Shown here in pieces: positions 6,160 through 6,989 of a stretch of DNA of 6,989 nucleotides; the first letter of the stretch is position 1; each line of letters opens with the position of its first letter. The translations under genes and the position numbers were made by a program. The DNA is taken from contig CAADSV010000006.1 of the NCBI GenBank assembly GCA_900751665.1, forward strand, positions 1-6,989, written 5' to 3'. Source of the stretch: an uncultured Collinsella sp. Lineage in GTDB: Bacteria > Actinomycetota > Coriobacteriia > Coriobacteriales > Coriobacteriaceae. Below the pieces are notes generated by a model, which had not been told where the DNA came from, did not search any database, and worked only from the letters and a program-made list of their open reading frames with translations.

Positions 6160-6875
6160 GCGCCGGCGCTACGCTACTCAAGCTGCAACAGATCGATTTG
6201 GAGCTCGCCCGCAACAAGAGCGAACTTGCCAATATGCCGGAGCTCAAGGAGCTCGCTTCCAAGCGCAAGACCTATGTGAAGCTCAAGTCCGAGATGACCA
6301 AGCTCTACGCCCAGCGCAAAGATCTGGACATTGAGCTCGACGACCTCAACACCACCGAGATCCAGACCAACAACGCCATAGAGGCTGCCAAGAAGCGTCA
6401 CGTCGACGGCTCTGATTACCGCGAGGTGCAGGACCTGGAGAATGAGCTCGCCACCCTGGCAAAGCGTCTGGACAAGATCGAGCACACCCGCAAGGATGTC
6501 GTCGTCGCCCATAAGGAGGCGCTCGACCGCGAGGCCCGCGCGCAGGCCATCATCGCCAAGTTCGAGGAGGGCGTGAAGGCCGATACCAAGGCCGCCCGCG
6601 CCAAGGCCGCCGACCTGCAGGCCCAGATCGATGCCGCAACCAAGGAGCGCACCGCGCTGGCTGCCACGCTGCCGACTGACGTGCTCACCGATTACGAGCG
6701 CCTGCTCAAGCAGTTCCGTGGCCTGGCCGTCGAGACCATTCAGGGCAACATCCCCACGGTCTGCCATACCGCGCTGCAGGCATCGTCCATGAGCGACCTC
6801 AACCACGACGGTAGTGAGATTACGCACTGCCCGTACTGCCACCGACTGCTGGTGCTCCCGAGCAAGGAAGCGTAA
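6156..6875 (+). CDS. Coiled-coil protein with degenerate C4-type zinc ribbon (CT398-like)
   Basis: The 239-residue protein has a long charged, leucine-heptad helical hairpin (about 5-175) followed by a short C-terminal ribbon, the layout of the zf-RING_7/CT398-like family. These proteins are often encoded beside Nif3-family genes. Function is unknown; nucleic-acid or protein binding has been suggested from structure. The family block linking the two helices is seen at DYREVQDLENE (87-97). The ribbon keeps C203 and the C-P-Y-C pair (C225, C228, followed by HR), but the position three before C203, normally the first cysteine of a CxxC pair, is P200. Three cysteines remain; H204 directly after C203 could in principle help bind metal. 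The gene overlaps its upstream neighbour by 4 nt (ATGA). The codons agree with the rest of the window and the frame is intact, so a frameshift is unlikely. Confidence 0.88.
   Translation: MSAGATLLKLQQIDLELARNKSELANMPELKELASKRKTYVKLKSEMTKLYAQRKDLDIELDDLNTTEIQTNNAIEAAKKRHVDGSDYREVQDLENELATLAKRLDKIEHTRKDVVVAHKEALDREARAQAIIAKFEEGVKADTKAARAKAADLQAQIDAATKERTALAATLPTDVLTDYERLLKQFRGLAVETIQGNIPTVCHTALQASSMSDLNHDGSEITHCPYCHRLLVLPSKEA
6864..6869 (+). promoter_or_regulatory. Ribosome binding site of probable coaBC
   Basis: AAGGAA lies 9 nt before the ATG at 6879 and within the last codons of the zinc-ribbon gene. The other in-frame ATG, at 6900, has no purine-rich site at a useful distance. Confidence 0.6.
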
Positions 6876-6878
6876 ACG

Positions 6879-6989
6879 ATGGCGGCGCCCAATAATTCAA
6901 TGCAACTTGAGGGAAAAACGATCCTGCTGGGTATTACCGGCGGGGGCGGCGCCCCAAAAAGCGGGCACAACAAGCGGCCGGCGGGAAAA
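6879..6989 (+). CDS. coaBC: Probable CoaBC (phosphopantothenoylcysteine decarboxylase/synthetase), N-terminal fragment
   Basis: Only 37 codons are present before the window ends. Residues 9-22 (QLEGKTILLGITGG) match the start of the flavin-binding CoaC domain, normally K-x-I-L-L-G-V/I-T-G-G-I-A-A-Y-K. CoaBC joins cysteine to 4'-phosphopantothenate and decarboxylates the product in coenzyme A synthesis. From residue 23 the match breaks: the expected IAAYKS reads GGAPKS, keeping the frame and the A, K and S but losing I, A and Y. The rest (GHNKRPAGK) lacks the hydrophobic helix expected there. The same bases (6936-6989) contain no T. This looks more like poor base calls at a sequence end than a real divergent protein. 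Family identity rests on about 14 residues plus position in the operon, so a related flavoprotein of the same fold cannot be excluded. Confidence 0.65.
   Translation, partial: MAAPNNSMQLEGKTILLGITGGGGAPKSGHNKRPAGK

Noticed and set aside
6740..6973. A 77-residue - strand frame over the zinc-ribbon/coaBC junction
   Set aside because: It overlaps two + strand coding regions and the suspect T-free end, and has no recognisable domain.

Overview
The window is a compact, high-GC, single-strand block of housekeeping genes. Gene order, G/C-rich third codon positions and the protein sequences suggest an actinobacterium, most likely a Coriobacteriia member such as Collinsella. That placement is inferred from composition and synteny, with no database search.

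All nine recognisable genes lie on the + strand, in this order: the 3' end of a DUF512-family gene (1-440), der (451-1785), plsY (1778-2461), gpsA (2471-3478), rpe (3497-4168), a group I cysteine desulfurase gene (4175-5353), a Nif3/YbgI-family gene (5350-6159), a coiled-coil plus zinc-ribbon gene (6156-6875), and the first codons of a probable coaBC (6879 to the window end). The largest gap between genes is 18 nt, and three junctions overlap (8, 4 and 4 nt). No terminator-like hairpin or room for a conventional promoter was seen between genes, so the block reads as one long operon. No stretch over 300 bases lacks a gene. I saw no RNA gene, mobile element or CRISPR array.

The genes cover ribosome assembly (Der), the first steps of phospholipid synthesis (GpsA makes sn-glycerol-3-phosphate, PlsY acylates it), the pentose phosphate pathway (Rpe), sulfur mobilisation for Fe-S clusters or tRNA thiolation (cysteine desulfurase), a poorly understood dinuclear-metal protein (Nif3 family), a putative zinc-ribbon protein, and coenzyme A synthesis (CoaBC).

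No undescribed system is evident. The points most worth a second look are: the zinc-ribbon protein has a proline where the first cysteine of its metal site is expected; the last 54 bases contain no T and encode a clearly abnormal continuation of the CoaBC flavin-binding start, which looks like a sequence or assembly end artefact; and ribosomes are probably coupled across several gene junctions.
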